NCBI RefSeq assembly: GCF_002211285.1
Contig: NZ_LOKX01000006.1
Coordinates: 62,001-126,000, forward strand
Length of the DNA stretch: 64,000 nucleotides
Direction of reading: 5' to 3'
Source of the DNA: Rhizobium sp. R635
GTDB taxonomy: Bacteria > Pseudomonadota > Alphaproteobacteria > Rhizobiales > Rhizobiaceae
Every line of letters begins with the position of its first letter. Position 1 is the first letter of the stretch. The notes beneath the pieces were generated by a model that saw nothing but the letters and a program-made list of their open reading frames with translations, was not told the DNA's origin and made no database searches. The translations under genes and the position numbers were made by a program. Positions 24,411 through 32,115 of this stretch are shown here, in pieces.

Positions 24411-25049
24411 ATGGGCGAGAAAACAGAGAAGCTCCTTTCCATCCTGAAACTCCAGCCGGTCGTTCCGGTGCTGATCGTCGACGATGCGAAGTCAGCCGTG
24501 TCACTGGCGCGCGCACTTGTGGCCGGCGGCCTGAGGGCGATCGAGATCACCATGCGCACGCCGGCGGCACTCGAGGCCGTGCGCGCGGTTGCCGCCGAGG
24601 TCGAGGGGGCGGAGGTCGGCGCCGGTACGATCCTGAACGCTGCGCATTGGGAAGCTGCCGTTCAGGCCGGTTCGAAATTCATCGTCAGCCCGGGCACGAC
24701 GCAGGAACTGCTGGATGCCGCCGCCGATTCCGACGTGCCGCTGCTTCCGGGAGCCGCGACCGCCAGCGAAGTCATGGCGCTACGCGAAGAAGGCTATCAG
24801 GTGCTGAAGTTCTTCCCCGCCGAGCAGGCCGGGGGTGCTGCCTATCTCAAGGCGCTCTCTTCGCCGCTCGCCGGCACGCTGTTCTGCCCGACTGGCAGCA
24901 TTTCGCTGAAGAACGCCAGGGATTATCTCTCGCTGCCGAACGTCGTCTGCGTCGGCGGTTCGTGGGTTGCGCCGAAGGAGCTGGTCGCAGCCGGCGACTG
25001 GGCCGGCATTACCAAGCTTGCGGCGGAGGCCGCGGCACTGAAGGCCTGA
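24411..25049 (+). CDS. eda: 2-dehydro-3-deoxy-6-phosphogluconate (KDPG) aldolase
   Basis: 212 residues, the standard length. This Entner-Doudoroff enzyme splits KDPG into pyruvate and glyceraldehyde 3-phosphate through a lysine Schiff base. Motifs: PVVPVLIVDD, RAIEITMRTPAALEAVR (catalytic Glu45 and Arg49), VGAGTIL, FIVSPGTTQEL, and VLKFFPAEQAGG with the Schiff-base Lys133. GTLFCPTGSISLKNARDYL binds the phosphate. It is a single gene, divergent from the CYTH gene, with the start at MGEKTEKLL. Rhizobia use this pathway as their main sugar route, so it serves the sugar systems elsewhere in the window. Confidence 0.95.
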   Translation: MGEKTEKLLSILKLQPVVPVLIVDDAKSAVSLARALVAGGLRAIEITMRTPAALEAVRAVAAEVEGAEVGAGTILNAAHWEAAVQAGSKFIVSPGTTQELLDAAADSDVPLLPGAATASEVMALREEGYQVLKFFPAEQAGGAAYLKALSSPLAGTLFCPTGSISLKNARDYLSLPNVVCVGGSWVAPKELVAAGDWAGITKLAAEAAALKA

Positions 25050-25162
25050 GGTCGGATGGGCCGGGGATGAGCGTCAGGCACAATCCCCGCACCCTCTTAT
25101 TTGTATTTCAGCCGTCGCAAACCTATGTTCTCCTCCGGCCTCAAACACGGAGATGACGAGGA

Positions 25163-25882
25163 ATGTTCGACGCAAAGAAGCTTCTCGACCAATTCTTGGG
25201 TTCGCAGGTGCCGGGTCTCGGCGGCTCGGTCCGCGACAGGGCGGGCGAGGCCGTACAGACGGCAAAGAACAATCCGATGAAGACCGGTGCGATCGCAGCC
25301 GTGCTTCTCGGCACCAAGACGGGCCGCAGCATTGCTGGCAATGCGCTGGCGATCGGCGGTCTTGCCGCTATCGCCGGCCTTGGCTACCAGGCCTACAAGA
25401 ATTACCAGGCGGGCCAGGCGCCCGCAGCCCCCTCGGATGCGCCGTCGGCAAACAATCCGGTTCTCCTGCCGCCGCCTGCCGAATCCGGTTTCGGGCCGGC
25501 ATCGCCTGCCGGCAGCAATGAATTCGTGCTGGTGCTGATCCGCGCGATGATCGCCGCCGCCAAGGCCGACGGTCACATCGACGACGCCGAACGCGCCCTC
25601 ATCATGGACAGGATCAAGGTCGCCGACGTCAGCGGCGAGGCTGCAGCCTTCATCGAGAAAGAACTCGCTTCGCCGACGGACATCGATGCGCTCGTCGCGG
25701 CAGCGGTGACGGAAGAACAGCGCGTCGAGCTCTACACCGCTTCGCGGCTCACCATCGAGCCGGATTCGCGCGCCGAGCGCGGTTATCTCGATCTGCTGGC
25801 AGGCCGGCTCGGCCTTGCCGATCAGCTGGTCGACCATATCGAGGCGACGGTATCCTCCGCCAAAGTTACCTTGTCACAGTAG
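25163..25882 (+). CDS. DUF533 (YebE-like) inner-membrane protein with TerB-like domain
   Basis: 239 residues. The N-terminal part has amphipathic and hydrophobic stretches (MKTGAIAAVLLGTKTGRSIA, IGGLAAIAGLGYQAYKNYQ), then a Pro/Ala-rich linker (about 90-115), then an all-helical domain with the TerB-like acidic motif IAAAKADGHIDDAERALIMD. This is the DUF533/YebE architecture. The function is not established; homologues are envelope-associated and stress-induced in enterobacteria. Downstream of eda, 113 bp away, with no terminator seen between them. Confidence 0.85.
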   Translation: MFDAKKLLDQFLGSQVPGLGGSVRDRAGEAVQTAKNNPMKTGAIAAVLLGTKTGRSIAGNALAIGGLAAIAGLGYQAYKNYQAGQAPAAPSDAPSANNPVLLPPPAESGFGPASPAGSNEFVLVLIRAMIAAAKADGHIDDAERALIMDRIKVADVSGEAAAFIEKELASPTDIDALVAAAVTEEQRVELYTASRLTIEPDSRAERGYLDLLAGRLGLADQLVDHIEATVSSAKVTLSQ

Positions 25883-25958
25883 CATCCAGGCCGGTTGCCT
25901 TTGTCGGGCGGCTGGCCTATCCACTCCCCGGGGAAGGCTCTAGAAAAGGGGAGTGAAG

Positions 25959-26654
25959 ATGCGTGATCTTGCAAATTTCAAGGGCTGCCCGGCGCCGAAG
26001 CCGGTCACGCTGAAAGGACGTTTCGTCACGGTCGAACCCTATCGGCGCGCGGAACATCTCGAGGCGCTGTGGGACGGGCTGGGCGGCATGGGGATCAACC
26101 CGCTGCTTCTTTATTTCGCGCAGGACGATTTCTCCGGCATTGAGGATTTCGCCAACTGGCTGGAAAACGTCTATACCAAGTCCGGCTGGCTCACCCATAT
26201 CTTCCGTGACAACGCCACCGGCAAGATTGTCGGCATGGCGAATTACATGCGCGCCGACCCGGCAAACGGCGTCATCGAAATCGGCGGGGTGGCGCATGGT
26301 CCCGACATGAAGCGCTCGCCGCTTTCCACCGAAGCGCACTACCTGATGGCCAAGCACGTCTTCGAGGATCTCGGCTACCGTCGCTACGAATGGAAATGCG
26401 ACAACAAGAACGAGGCGAGCAAGACGACGGCCCTGCGCTACGGCTTCAGCTTCGAGGGCGTCTTCCGCCAGCACATGATCTCCAAGCACCGCAACCGCGA
26501 CACCGCCTGGTTCTCGATGATCGACAGTGAATGGCCGCTGATCAATCAGGCCTTCGAAGCCTGGCTTTCGCCCGGGAATTTCGACGCTGCCAGCAGCCAG
26601 ATCCGCCGCCTGGAGGATATCCGCGCCGATCTGGAAAAGGAGCGGCTCGTATGA
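25959..26654 (+). CDS. GNAT family N-acetyltransferase (RimJ/RimL-like)
   Basis: 231 residues with the acetyl-CoA binding fold of the RimJ/RimL group: GRFVTVEPYRRAEHLEALWD at the start, GKIVGMANYMRADPANGVIE in the central sheet, HYLMAKHVFEDLGYRRYEWK and NEASKTTALRYGFSFEGVFR in the region that binds CoA. AAGGGGAG lies 6 bases before the ATG at 25959. The stop overlaps the start of the next gene (ATGA), so a tiny membrane protein is translationally coupled. The substrate could be a protein N-terminus, an amino acid or a small amine. Confidence 0.88.
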   Translation: MRDLANFKGCPAPKPVTLKGRFVTVEPYRRAEHLEALWDGLGGMGINPLLLYFAQDDFSGIEDFANWLENVYTKSGWLTHIFRDNATGKIVGMANYMRADPANGVIEIGGVAHGPDMKRSPLSTEAHYLMAKHVFEDLGYRRYEWKCDNKNEASKTTALRYGFSFEGVFRQHMISKHRNRDTAWFSMIDSEWPLINQAFEAWLSPGNFDAASSQIRRLEDIRADLEKERLV

Positions 26655-26857
26655 GCCCGGAAAGCCGCTCGCAGGCAGTTGCCGCCGCCATCATCCTGCT
26701 CGGCGCCGGCCTCGTTTTCTATTTCCTGCCGACCATTGTTCTATGGATCGGCAATTTCTCGCCGACGCTCGGGATACTCGTCGGCATCTGCCTGATCATG
26801 GCGTTTTTCGCGGTCTTCTGGCTGCGGGCGCGCTATCAGCGGGGCAGGGGAAAATAG
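26651..26857 (+). CDS. Small two-helix membrane protein, unknown function
   Basis: 68 residues beginning MSPESRSQAVAAAIILLGAG. The two hydrophobic segments (VAAAIILLGAGLVFYFLPTI and LGILVGICLIMAFFAVFWLR) are followed by a basic tail RARYQRGRGK. The ATG overlaps the upstream GNAT stop codon (ATGA), the usual sign of translational coupling. Codon usage is as GC3-rich as the neighbours. No family is recognised. Confidence 0.65.
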   Translation: MSPESRSQAVAAAIILLGAGLVFYFLPTIVLWIGNFSPTLGILVGICLIMAFFAVFWLRARYQRGRGK

Positions 26858-26858
26858 C

Positions 26859-27935
26859 CTAACCTTGCAGCGAGGCACCGAGCAGCAGGGCGCCCATCAG
26901 GATGACGAGCACGGCGCCGAGGATTTCGATGGCGTTGCCGACCCAGACCGAGGCCGTCGAGCCGCGTCCTGAGAGGCGCACGGCCGCACCCTTGGCGGTG
27001 ACGGCAAGCGTCGCGAGCAGCGATACGGTGATCGCCGTACCGAGCGACATGGCGGCGACCGAAAGCACGCCGCCGAGATAAAGGCCGTTCAGCAGCGAGA
27101 AGGTCATCACCAGCAGCGCACCGGAGCAGGGACGGAGGCCGACGGCGACGATTGCCGACCATGCCTCGCGGGCGCTGAACCTGTCGCCGCCGAGCAGCGC
27201 CGGATCGGGCACATGGGCGTTGCCGCAGGTTTCGCAGACCATGCCGGGAACGAAGGTATGGCCGGCTTCCACGGCCTGAGCCTTGCCGTTGAAGGCATAG
27301 GCCTGGCGTTCGGTCGCATTGTCCTTCCAGTCGAGCATCATGCTGACCGGACCGGCCGGCGTTGCCATCAGGCGGCGGCGCGGCAGACTGCCTATCATCG
27401 AGCGCAGTTTGCGAAAGAGCAGCCAGCCGCCGAAGAGGATGACCACGACGAAGCTGGCGATCTCCATCGCATGGGTCGCGGCCGTCAGCGTGATGCCGGT
27501 GCCGCGCAGCACCAGCCAGGCGCCGCCGACCAGCGCCACCGCCACCACGCCCTGGACGAAGGCCGAGATGAATGAGATCACCACGCCGCGCTTCAGCTCG
27601 ACCTCGTTGGCGATCATATAGGAGGAAATCACCGCCTTGCCGTGGCCCGGGCCGGCGGCATGGAAGACGCCATAGGCGAAGGAAAGGCCGATCAGCGAGG
27701 CAAGCTGCCAGGGATCTTCACGCATCGCCTTCAAGGAGCCGGTCAGCGCGCGGTAGAAGGCCTGCTGCTCGTAGTTCACATAGAGCAGCAGCGGGGCGAG
27801 CGGACCGCCGGTCGGCTGGAAGCTCGGCTCCGCCGTGCCGATGCCGAGCGGCGATTGCGCATGGGCGAGGCTTGCCGCCGTCAGGAGCATGAGGCCCGTC
27901 GCGGAAAGGATCAGGGGCAGGCGTTTCGTCAGCAT
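26859..27935 (-). CDS. NicO-family nickel/cobalt transporter
   Basis: 358 residues. A signal-peptide-like N-terminus ending AHA is followed by six or more membrane segments. The NicO signature is visible: LSFAYGVFHAAGPGHGKAVI with conserved His residues, and a second conserved motif VGLRPCSGALLVMTFSLLNG. A cytoplasmic or periplasmic loop holds two CxxC-like cysteines (VCETCGNAHV). The family includes RcnA-type exporters and NicO uptake proteins, so direction is not certain. The start overlaps the upstream DUF1007 stop by 7 bp, an operon. Such DUF1007-NicO pairs are common in alphaproteobacteria and are proposed to handle Ni, Co or Zn. Confidence 0.87.
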   Translation of the reverse strand: MLTKRLPLILSATGLMLLTAASLAHAQSPLGIGTAEPSFQPTGGPLAPLLLYVNYEQQAFYRALTGSLKAMREDPWQLASLIGLSFAYGVFHAAGPGHGKAVISSYMIANEVELKRGVVISFISAFVQGVVAVALVGGAWLVLRGTGITLTAATHAMEIASFVVVILFGGWLLFRKLRSMIGSLPRRRLMATPAGPVSMMLDWKDNATERQAYAFNGKAQAVEAGHTFVPGMVCETCGNAHVPDPALLGGDRFSAREAWSAIVAVGLRPCSGALLVMTFSLLNGLYLGGVLSVAAMSLGTAITVSLLATLAVTAKGAAVRLSGRGSTASVWVGNAIEILGAVLVILMGALLLGASLQG

Positions 27936-28570
27936 GTGACCTCCAGCCGGGTGGCGAAGAGTTTGGACATGTTGGTGCCGGTGGGATCGTTGAAGAAGGC
28001 GTCCGTCAGCGACTGCTTGTTTTGCGAGATCACCTGGTCGGCATCCGGCCGCACCACTTGATGCTTGCAGGCCTTGAAGCCATCGCCGACCATTGAAAGT
28101 TCGTTGTCTGTCGGAAAATCGATCGAGGTATAGAGTGTCGGGTCGTAGACGCCGAAGGTCAGCCTGCCCTTGAGCGGCATCTTCTCGACCGGCTTGACCG
28201 CGAAGAACATCAGCAGCTGGCCGTCCTTGTAGTCGACATGGATGATGTCAGGCTTCTGGACGGTGATGTTCTTTCCGTTGATCGTCAGGTTCATGTAGTA
28301 GTCGTAATCGGCAAGCGACTGCTTCACCGTCTTTCCGACCTCGGCGAGCTCGTTCGGCTCCAGCTTCAGATCGGTGTTCTTGTCGAAATCCATGACGACG
28401 GAGGAGGAGAAGACCTCGTCGAAGCGCCAGACATTGCGCAGTTCCTCGACGCTGCCGTCCTTGCCGGCCACGACTTCGAGACGCGCCTCGACGAAAATGT
28501 GCGGATGTGCAAAGGCGGCGGCCGGCGCGAGGGAAAGAAGCGCGGCCATCAGTATCGTCGAATGTCTCAT
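27929..28570 (-). CDS. DUF1007 family periplasmic protein, partner of the NicO transporter
   Basis: 213 residues with a Sec signal peptide (MRHSTILMAALLSLAPAAAF, cleavage at AFA-HP). The mature protein begins HPHIFVEARLEVV, the hallmark of DUF1007, with two N-terminal histidines that are likely metal ligands. It continues with VWRFDEVFSSSVVMDFDKN. The gene overlaps the transporter gene. It probably presents or captures the metal ion at the periplasmic face (inference). No riboswitch or metal-box was recognised in the 90 bp upstream, which lie next to the LysR stop codon. Confidence 0.88.
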   Translation of the reverse strand: MRHSTILMAALLSLAPAAAFAHPHIFVEARLEVVAGKDGSVEELRNVWRFDEVFSSSVVMDFDKNTDLKLEPNELAEVGKTVKQSLADYDYYMNLTINGKNITVQKPDIIHVDYKDGQLLMFFAVKPVEKMPLKGRLTFGVYDPTLYTSIDFPTDNELSMVGDGFKACKHQVVRPDADQVISQNKQSLTDAFFNDPTGTNMSKLFATRLEVTC

Positions 28571-28660
28571 CTATTCCGCTGCCGTTTCGGTGCCCGTGAC
28601 TTCTCGCCAGAAAATGGGACGGAATTGGGACCGGATTCCGTCGCTCCCGCAAGCGCCGCC

Positions 28661-29554
28661 CTAAGGATGCTTCTTGAACCAGTTGTGCAGGTAATCGACG
28701 AAGATCCTCACCTTGGCCGGCAGGTAGCGCCGGTGCGGATAAACGGCATAGATGCCGCGATCGGTCGGGATGTAGTCGTTGAACAGCGTCACCAGTTCGC
28801 CGCTCTCGATCGACTTGCGCGCGATGAAGTCCGGAACGAGGGCGATGCCGATGCCGGCGAGTGCTGCGCGTAATGTCGCATGCGGGCTGTTGACCTCCAT
28901 CGGCCCGGAAACGGTGACCGCGAAGGTGGTGTTATCGGGATTGTAGAAACGGATGCTCGCCTGGGTGCGGGAATTTGTGTCGACGATGAAGGGGACGTTG
29001 GAAATATCGCTGGGATGCTCGAGATCGGGATGGCGCTCGAGGAATTCGGGAGTGGCGCAGATGTGAACGCGGAAATCGGAGATCTTGCGGGCGATCATGC
29101 CGGAATCCTCGAGCTTGGTGATGCGGATCGCCACGTCGAAGCCCTCCTCGATCAGATCGACGAAGCGATCGTCGGCCGCGATCTCCAGCGAAAGGTCGGG
29201 GTTCTCCCTGGCAAAATCGATCAGCGACTGGCCGACGTCGGCATCGACGAAGGTGCGCGGCACCGAGACGCGAAGGCGCCCTTTCAGCTGTGCATTGTTC
29301 TCGCGCACGAGATCGGCGAGATTGTCGATTTCCTTCAGTATGTCGGAAGCAGTGCGATAATAGGTATGGCCGGCCTCCGTCATGGAGAACTGCCGGGTGG
29401 TGCGGTTGAGCAGCAAGGCGCCGAGCTCATCTTCCAATTCGCGCACATATTTGGAAAGCAGCGCCTTCGAGCGGCCGGTGCGGCGCGCCGCGGCGGAAAA
29501 GCCCTCAGCCTCGACGACATCGATGAAGGCGCGTATGCGGGTCAAGGTGTCCAT
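28661..29554 (-). CDS. LysR-family transcriptional regulator
   Basis: 297 residues from the ATG at 29554, which follows GAGGAT. The N-terminal winged helix (about 1-60) has TRIRAFIDVVEAEGFSAAAR and KALLSKYVRELEDELGALLL. The C-terminal effector domain (about 90-297) has LRVSVPRTFVDADVG and GIGIALVPDFIARKSIESGE. The N-terminus resembles the CrgA/AaeR-type subfamily. It is divergent from the lysine/ornithine decarboxylase gene, but separated from it by 529 bp. The inverted repeat 27 bp upstream of its start is a good autoregulatory site. Whether it regulates the decarboxylase is not known. Confidence 0.9.
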   Translation of the reverse strand: MDTLTRIRAFIDVVEAEGFSAAARRTGRSKALLSKYVRELEDELGALLLNRTTRQFSMTEAGHTYYRTASDILKEIDNLADLVRENNAQLKGRLRVSVPRTFVDADVGQSLIDFARENPDLSLEIAADDRFVDLIEEGFDVAIRITKLEDSGMIARKISDFRVHICATPEFLERHPDLEHPSDISNVPFIVDTNSRTQASIRFYNPDNTTFAVTVSGPMEVNSPHATLRAALAGIGIALVPDFIARKSIESGELVTLFNDYIPTDRGIYAVYPHRRYLPAKVRIFVDYLHNWFKKHP

Positions 29555-29580
29555 GAAATCCTCACGGCTGTTTTGGAATG

Positions 29581-29607
29581 TTGAACAAATCGGGCCGTTT
29601 TGTTCAA
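29581..29607. promoter_or_regulatory. Candidate LysR binding site (inverted repeat)
   Basis: TTGAACAAA (29581-29589) and TTTGTTCAA (29599-29607) form a perfect 9-bp inverted repeat with a 9-base spacer, 27 bp upstream of the LysR start. The architecture (dyad with a T and A near the ends) suits a LysR-type site. A second dyad follows at 29611-29636. Confidence 0.55.
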
Positions 29608-29610
29608 TTA

Positions 29611-29636
29611 TTTTTTTGACCCCAAGATCAAAAAAA
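29611..29636. promoter_or_regulatory. Second dyad, AT-rich, in the LysR/decarboxylase intergenic region
   Basis: TTTTTTTGA (29611-29619) and TCAAAAAAA (29628-29636) pair perfectly across CCCCAAGA. It lies 4 bases from the first dyad. It could be a second protein site or promoter up-element. Seen directly; function unassigned. Confidence 0.35.
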
Positions 29637-29789
29637 CGCTTGATTATGAAGGCGAATATTCTTATTTCCCACTCAGCCCAAAGTCGCACGTGCCCATGGG
29701 TGTCCGCCGAACCCTCGAATTGGTGAGGAAATCGGTAAGGTACCTGGAATTAACCCCTCCAGTCGCTATTCCGGCCAACCGGAAAATGC

Positions 29790-30083
29790 GAGGACGCCTG
29801 AAGCAACGACGGTGCGGGCCTTTTTGTTCTCTCCCTGCTTTCCATCAGCGGGGGTTACTGAAGAGGCACACCATCATTGCCGGAAGTGCGGTTGGGATTC
29901 TCCCTCCAATCCATGGCAGACAAAGCCGAACTTACACCGCGTCCGCGGCGTTGGTTCACTATCCGCGCATCGAGCGCTTGCTATGGTTCCGGGGTCTCCA
30001 CCGGCTGGTTCCAAGGCGAGTTCTCGTATGCCCTTTGTCCTCCGGTTGACGCCGGAGCTCTGGAACTGGAAGAGGGAACTGAT
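29790..30083 (+). ncRNA. Structured 5' leader of the decarboxylase gene, speF-type element
   Basis: The roughly 300 bases before the decarboxylase start are rich in paired segments. A CTCCGG/CCGGAG hairpin (30040-30057) lies just before the ribosome site, and around 29985-30010 there is a GGTTCCGG/CCGGCTGG region with repeated GGTTCC. Alphaproteobacterial ornithine decarboxylase genes are known to carry the speF leader motif at this position, and this leader matches what I recall of it (GGTTCACTATCCGCGC, GCTTGCTATGGTTCC). Limits are approximate. It probably controls decarboxylase expression in response to polyamines or amino acids. A covariance-model search would settle identity and boundaries. 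Confidence 0.65.
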
Positions 30084-31217
30084 ATGACCACCCAGCGCAT
30101 CCGCGACTTTCTCGCAACCCGACGTCCCGACGGTCCCTGCCTCGTGGTCGACCTCGATGTCATCAGAGATAATTTCCACGCCTTCCGTCACGCCATGCCG
30201 GACAGCGCCATCTACTACGCCGTCAAGGCCAACCCGGCTCCGGAAGTGCTGAAGCTGCTCGCGGGCCTCGGCTCCAATTTCGATTGCGCATCCGTTGCCG
30301 AAATCGAAATGGCGCTCGAAGCCGGTGCGACCGCTGCCCGCATTTCCTACGGTAACACGATCAAGAAGGAGCGTGATGTCGCTCGCGCGCATGCGCTCGG
30401 CGTCAGCCTCTTTGCGGTCGACAGCCACGAGGAAGTCGAGAAGATCTCGCGCGCCGCTCCCGGCGCCCGCGTCTTCTGCCGCGTGCTCACCGATGGCGAA
30501 GGCGCCGAATGGCCGCTGTCGCGCAAGTTCGGCTGCGTTCCGCAGATGGCCGTCGACGTTCTCGTCTACGCTCATCAGCTCGGCCTGCAGTCCTACGGCG
30601 TCTCGTTCCATGTCGGTTCGCAGATGACCAAGGTCGATGCCTGGGATTCGGCGCTCGCCGATGCCAAGCGCGTCTTCGTATCGCTTGCCAAGCAGGGCAT
30701 CCACCTGCAGATGGTCAACATGGGCGGCGGCTTCCCGACCAAGTACCTGCGCGACGTTCCGTCCGCGGAAGCTTACGGCAAGTCGATCTACCAGGCGCTG
30801 CGCACGCATTTCGGCAACCAGATCCCGCAGACAATCATCGAGCCGGGCCGCGGCATGGTCGGCAATGCCGGCGTCATCAAGGCTGAGGTCGTGCTGATCT
30901 CGAAGAAGTCGGACAATGACGATGCGCGCTGGGTTTTCCTCGACATCGGCAAGTTCGGCGGTCTCGCCGAGACGATGGACGAAGCCATCCGCTATCCGAT
31001 CCGCACGGAGCATGACGGCGACGAGATGGAGCCCTGCGTCATTGCCGGCCCGACCTGCGATTCGGCCGACGTGCTCTACGAGAAGAACCTCTATCCGCTG
31101 CCGATCTCCCTTTCGATCGGCGACGAGGTTCTGATCGAGGGCACCGGCGCCTATACGACGACCTATTCGGCGGTTGCGTTCAACGGTTTCGAACCGCTGA
31201 AGGCCTACGTCATCTAA
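30084..31217 (+). CDS. Lysine/ornithine decarboxylase, type III PLP fold
   Basis: 377 residues, the length of bacterial alanine-racemase-fold decarboxylases. It makes putrescine from ornithine (and often cadaverine from lysine). The PLP lysine is K48 in SAIYYAVKANPAPEVL. Other motifs: FDCASVAEIEMALEAGA, SYGVSFHVGSQMTK (HVGS contacts the cofactor phosphate), VNMGGGFPTKYL, IEPGRGMVGNAG, and VIAGPTCDSADVL with the catalytic Cys325. The reading frame stays open upstream to about 29877, but that part is the structured leader. The ATG at 30084 has a GAGGG box and fits the family N-terminus. A GNAT gene follows 94 bp later. Confidence 0.95.
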   Translation: MTTQRIRDFLATRRPDGPCLVVDLDVIRDNFHAFRHAMPDSAIYYAVKANPAPEVLKLLAGLGSNFDCASVAEIEMALEAGATAARISYGNTIKKERDVARAHALGVSLFAVDSHEEVEKISRAAPGARVFCRVLTDGEGAEWPLSRKFGCVPQMAVDVLVYAHQLGLQSYGVSFHVGSQMTKVDAWDSALADAKRVFVSLAKQGIHLQMVNMGGGFPTKYLRDVPSAEAYGKSIYQALRTHFGNQIPQTIIEPGRGMVGNAGVIKAEVVLISKKSDNDDARWVFLDIGKFGGLAETMDEAIRYPIRTEHDGDEMEPCVIAGPTCDSADVLYEKNLYPLPISLSIGDEVLIEGTGAYTTTYSAVAFNGFEPLKAYVI

Positions 31218-31311
31218 GGTCGTTTCCGCCGGCCCCGTAACCAGCCGGGGCGGCAACTTCACAATTTTCCTTCATCGCCGCTGATAACGGTATTGGGTAC
31301 GGGAGGCCAAG

Positions 31312-31902
31312 ATGGCCGCTGTTCTTGATTCTGTCCGCGCATTTTTTGCGCCCACCACCTTCACCATCGATGCCGAAAATCCTTCGGACGTCGTTGCCCG
31401 CGAAAACCTGCTCGACCGCGTCATGGGTCCGGGCCGCCGGAAGAAGTCGTCCGAGAAGATCCGCCGCAACCGCGTTCCGGCCGAGGGTCTTGCGCTCGTC
31501 GCGCGTGATCGCGACGGCCATCTCATCGGCTCGGTGCGGCTCTGGAACATCGAGGCCGGCGTCAATGCGGAGGGCACGCCGATCAACGCGCTGCTGCTCG
31601 GCCCGCTCGCCGTCGATTCCCGTCACGGCGGCAAGGGCATCGGCTCTGCGCTGATGCGGGCGGCGATCCTCGAAGCGAAGAACCGCGGACATGGCGCCGT
31701 CCTGCTCGTCGGCGATGCAGCCTATTACGAGCGTTTCGGGTTCTTTGCCGAAAAGGCTCGTCACCTTGTCATGCCGGGTCCGTTCGAACGCTCGCGCTTT
31801 CTCGCGCTCGAGCTCACGGAAGGTTGGCTTGACGGCGCGGCCGGCATGATCGTCCCTTCGGGGCGCATGCTGGCCAGCGCGGCGGTTCGCCGCGCAGCTT
31901 GA
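31312..31902 (+). CDS. GNAT family N-acetyltransferase (YhbS-like)
   Basis: 196 residues. The central GNAT core is clear: GLALVARDRDGHLIGSVRLW, LLLGPLAVDSRHGGKGIGSA (the acetyl-CoA pyrophosphate loop R/Q-x-x-G-x-G/A) and GHGAVLLVGDAAYYERFGFF. The YhbS-type sequence AYYERFGF is typical of this subgroup. GGGAGG lies before the ATG. The gene follows the decarboxylase on the same strand, so a role in acetylating a polyamine or a related product is possible, but only by position. Confidence 0.85.
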   Translation: MAAVLDSVRAFFAPTTFTIDAENPSDVVARENLLDRVMGPGRRKKSSEKIRRNRVPAEGLALVARDRDGHLIGSVRLWNIEAGVNAEGTPINALLLGPLAVDSRHGGKGIGSALMRAAILEAKNRGHGAVLLVGDAAYYERFGFFAEKARHLVMPGPFERSRFLALELTEGWLDGAAGMIVPSGRMLASAAVRRAA

Positions 31903-32115
31903 TGCTGCGCGCCTGCCGGGCGGGTGGGAAATCTTCCCCCCGGCCGGCAATATCCGCGCCGCTGATCATGCAGGCAGGCGGGCCTGCCGTGGTTGCGGCG
32001 CGGATTGCCATCCATGCCAAAGCGTGAGCCGTGATCGGCTCACCAGCAGACACAATCGCGTGAAAAGTGCTGCCGGCACGCGCACATATCGCGGCGATAT
32101 CCTATCTTGCGCCGC

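Noticed and set aside
29877..30083. N-terminal extension of the decarboxylase in frame through the leader
   Set aside because: The family begins near the ATG at 30084, which has a ribosome site; the extension coincides with structured leader RNA. Kept only as a uORF question.
32024..32043. GTGAGCC/GGCTCAC hairpin between the GNAT and serine hydrolase genes
   Set aside because: Good stem but no U tract and over 120 bp after the GNAT stop; not enough to call a terminator.
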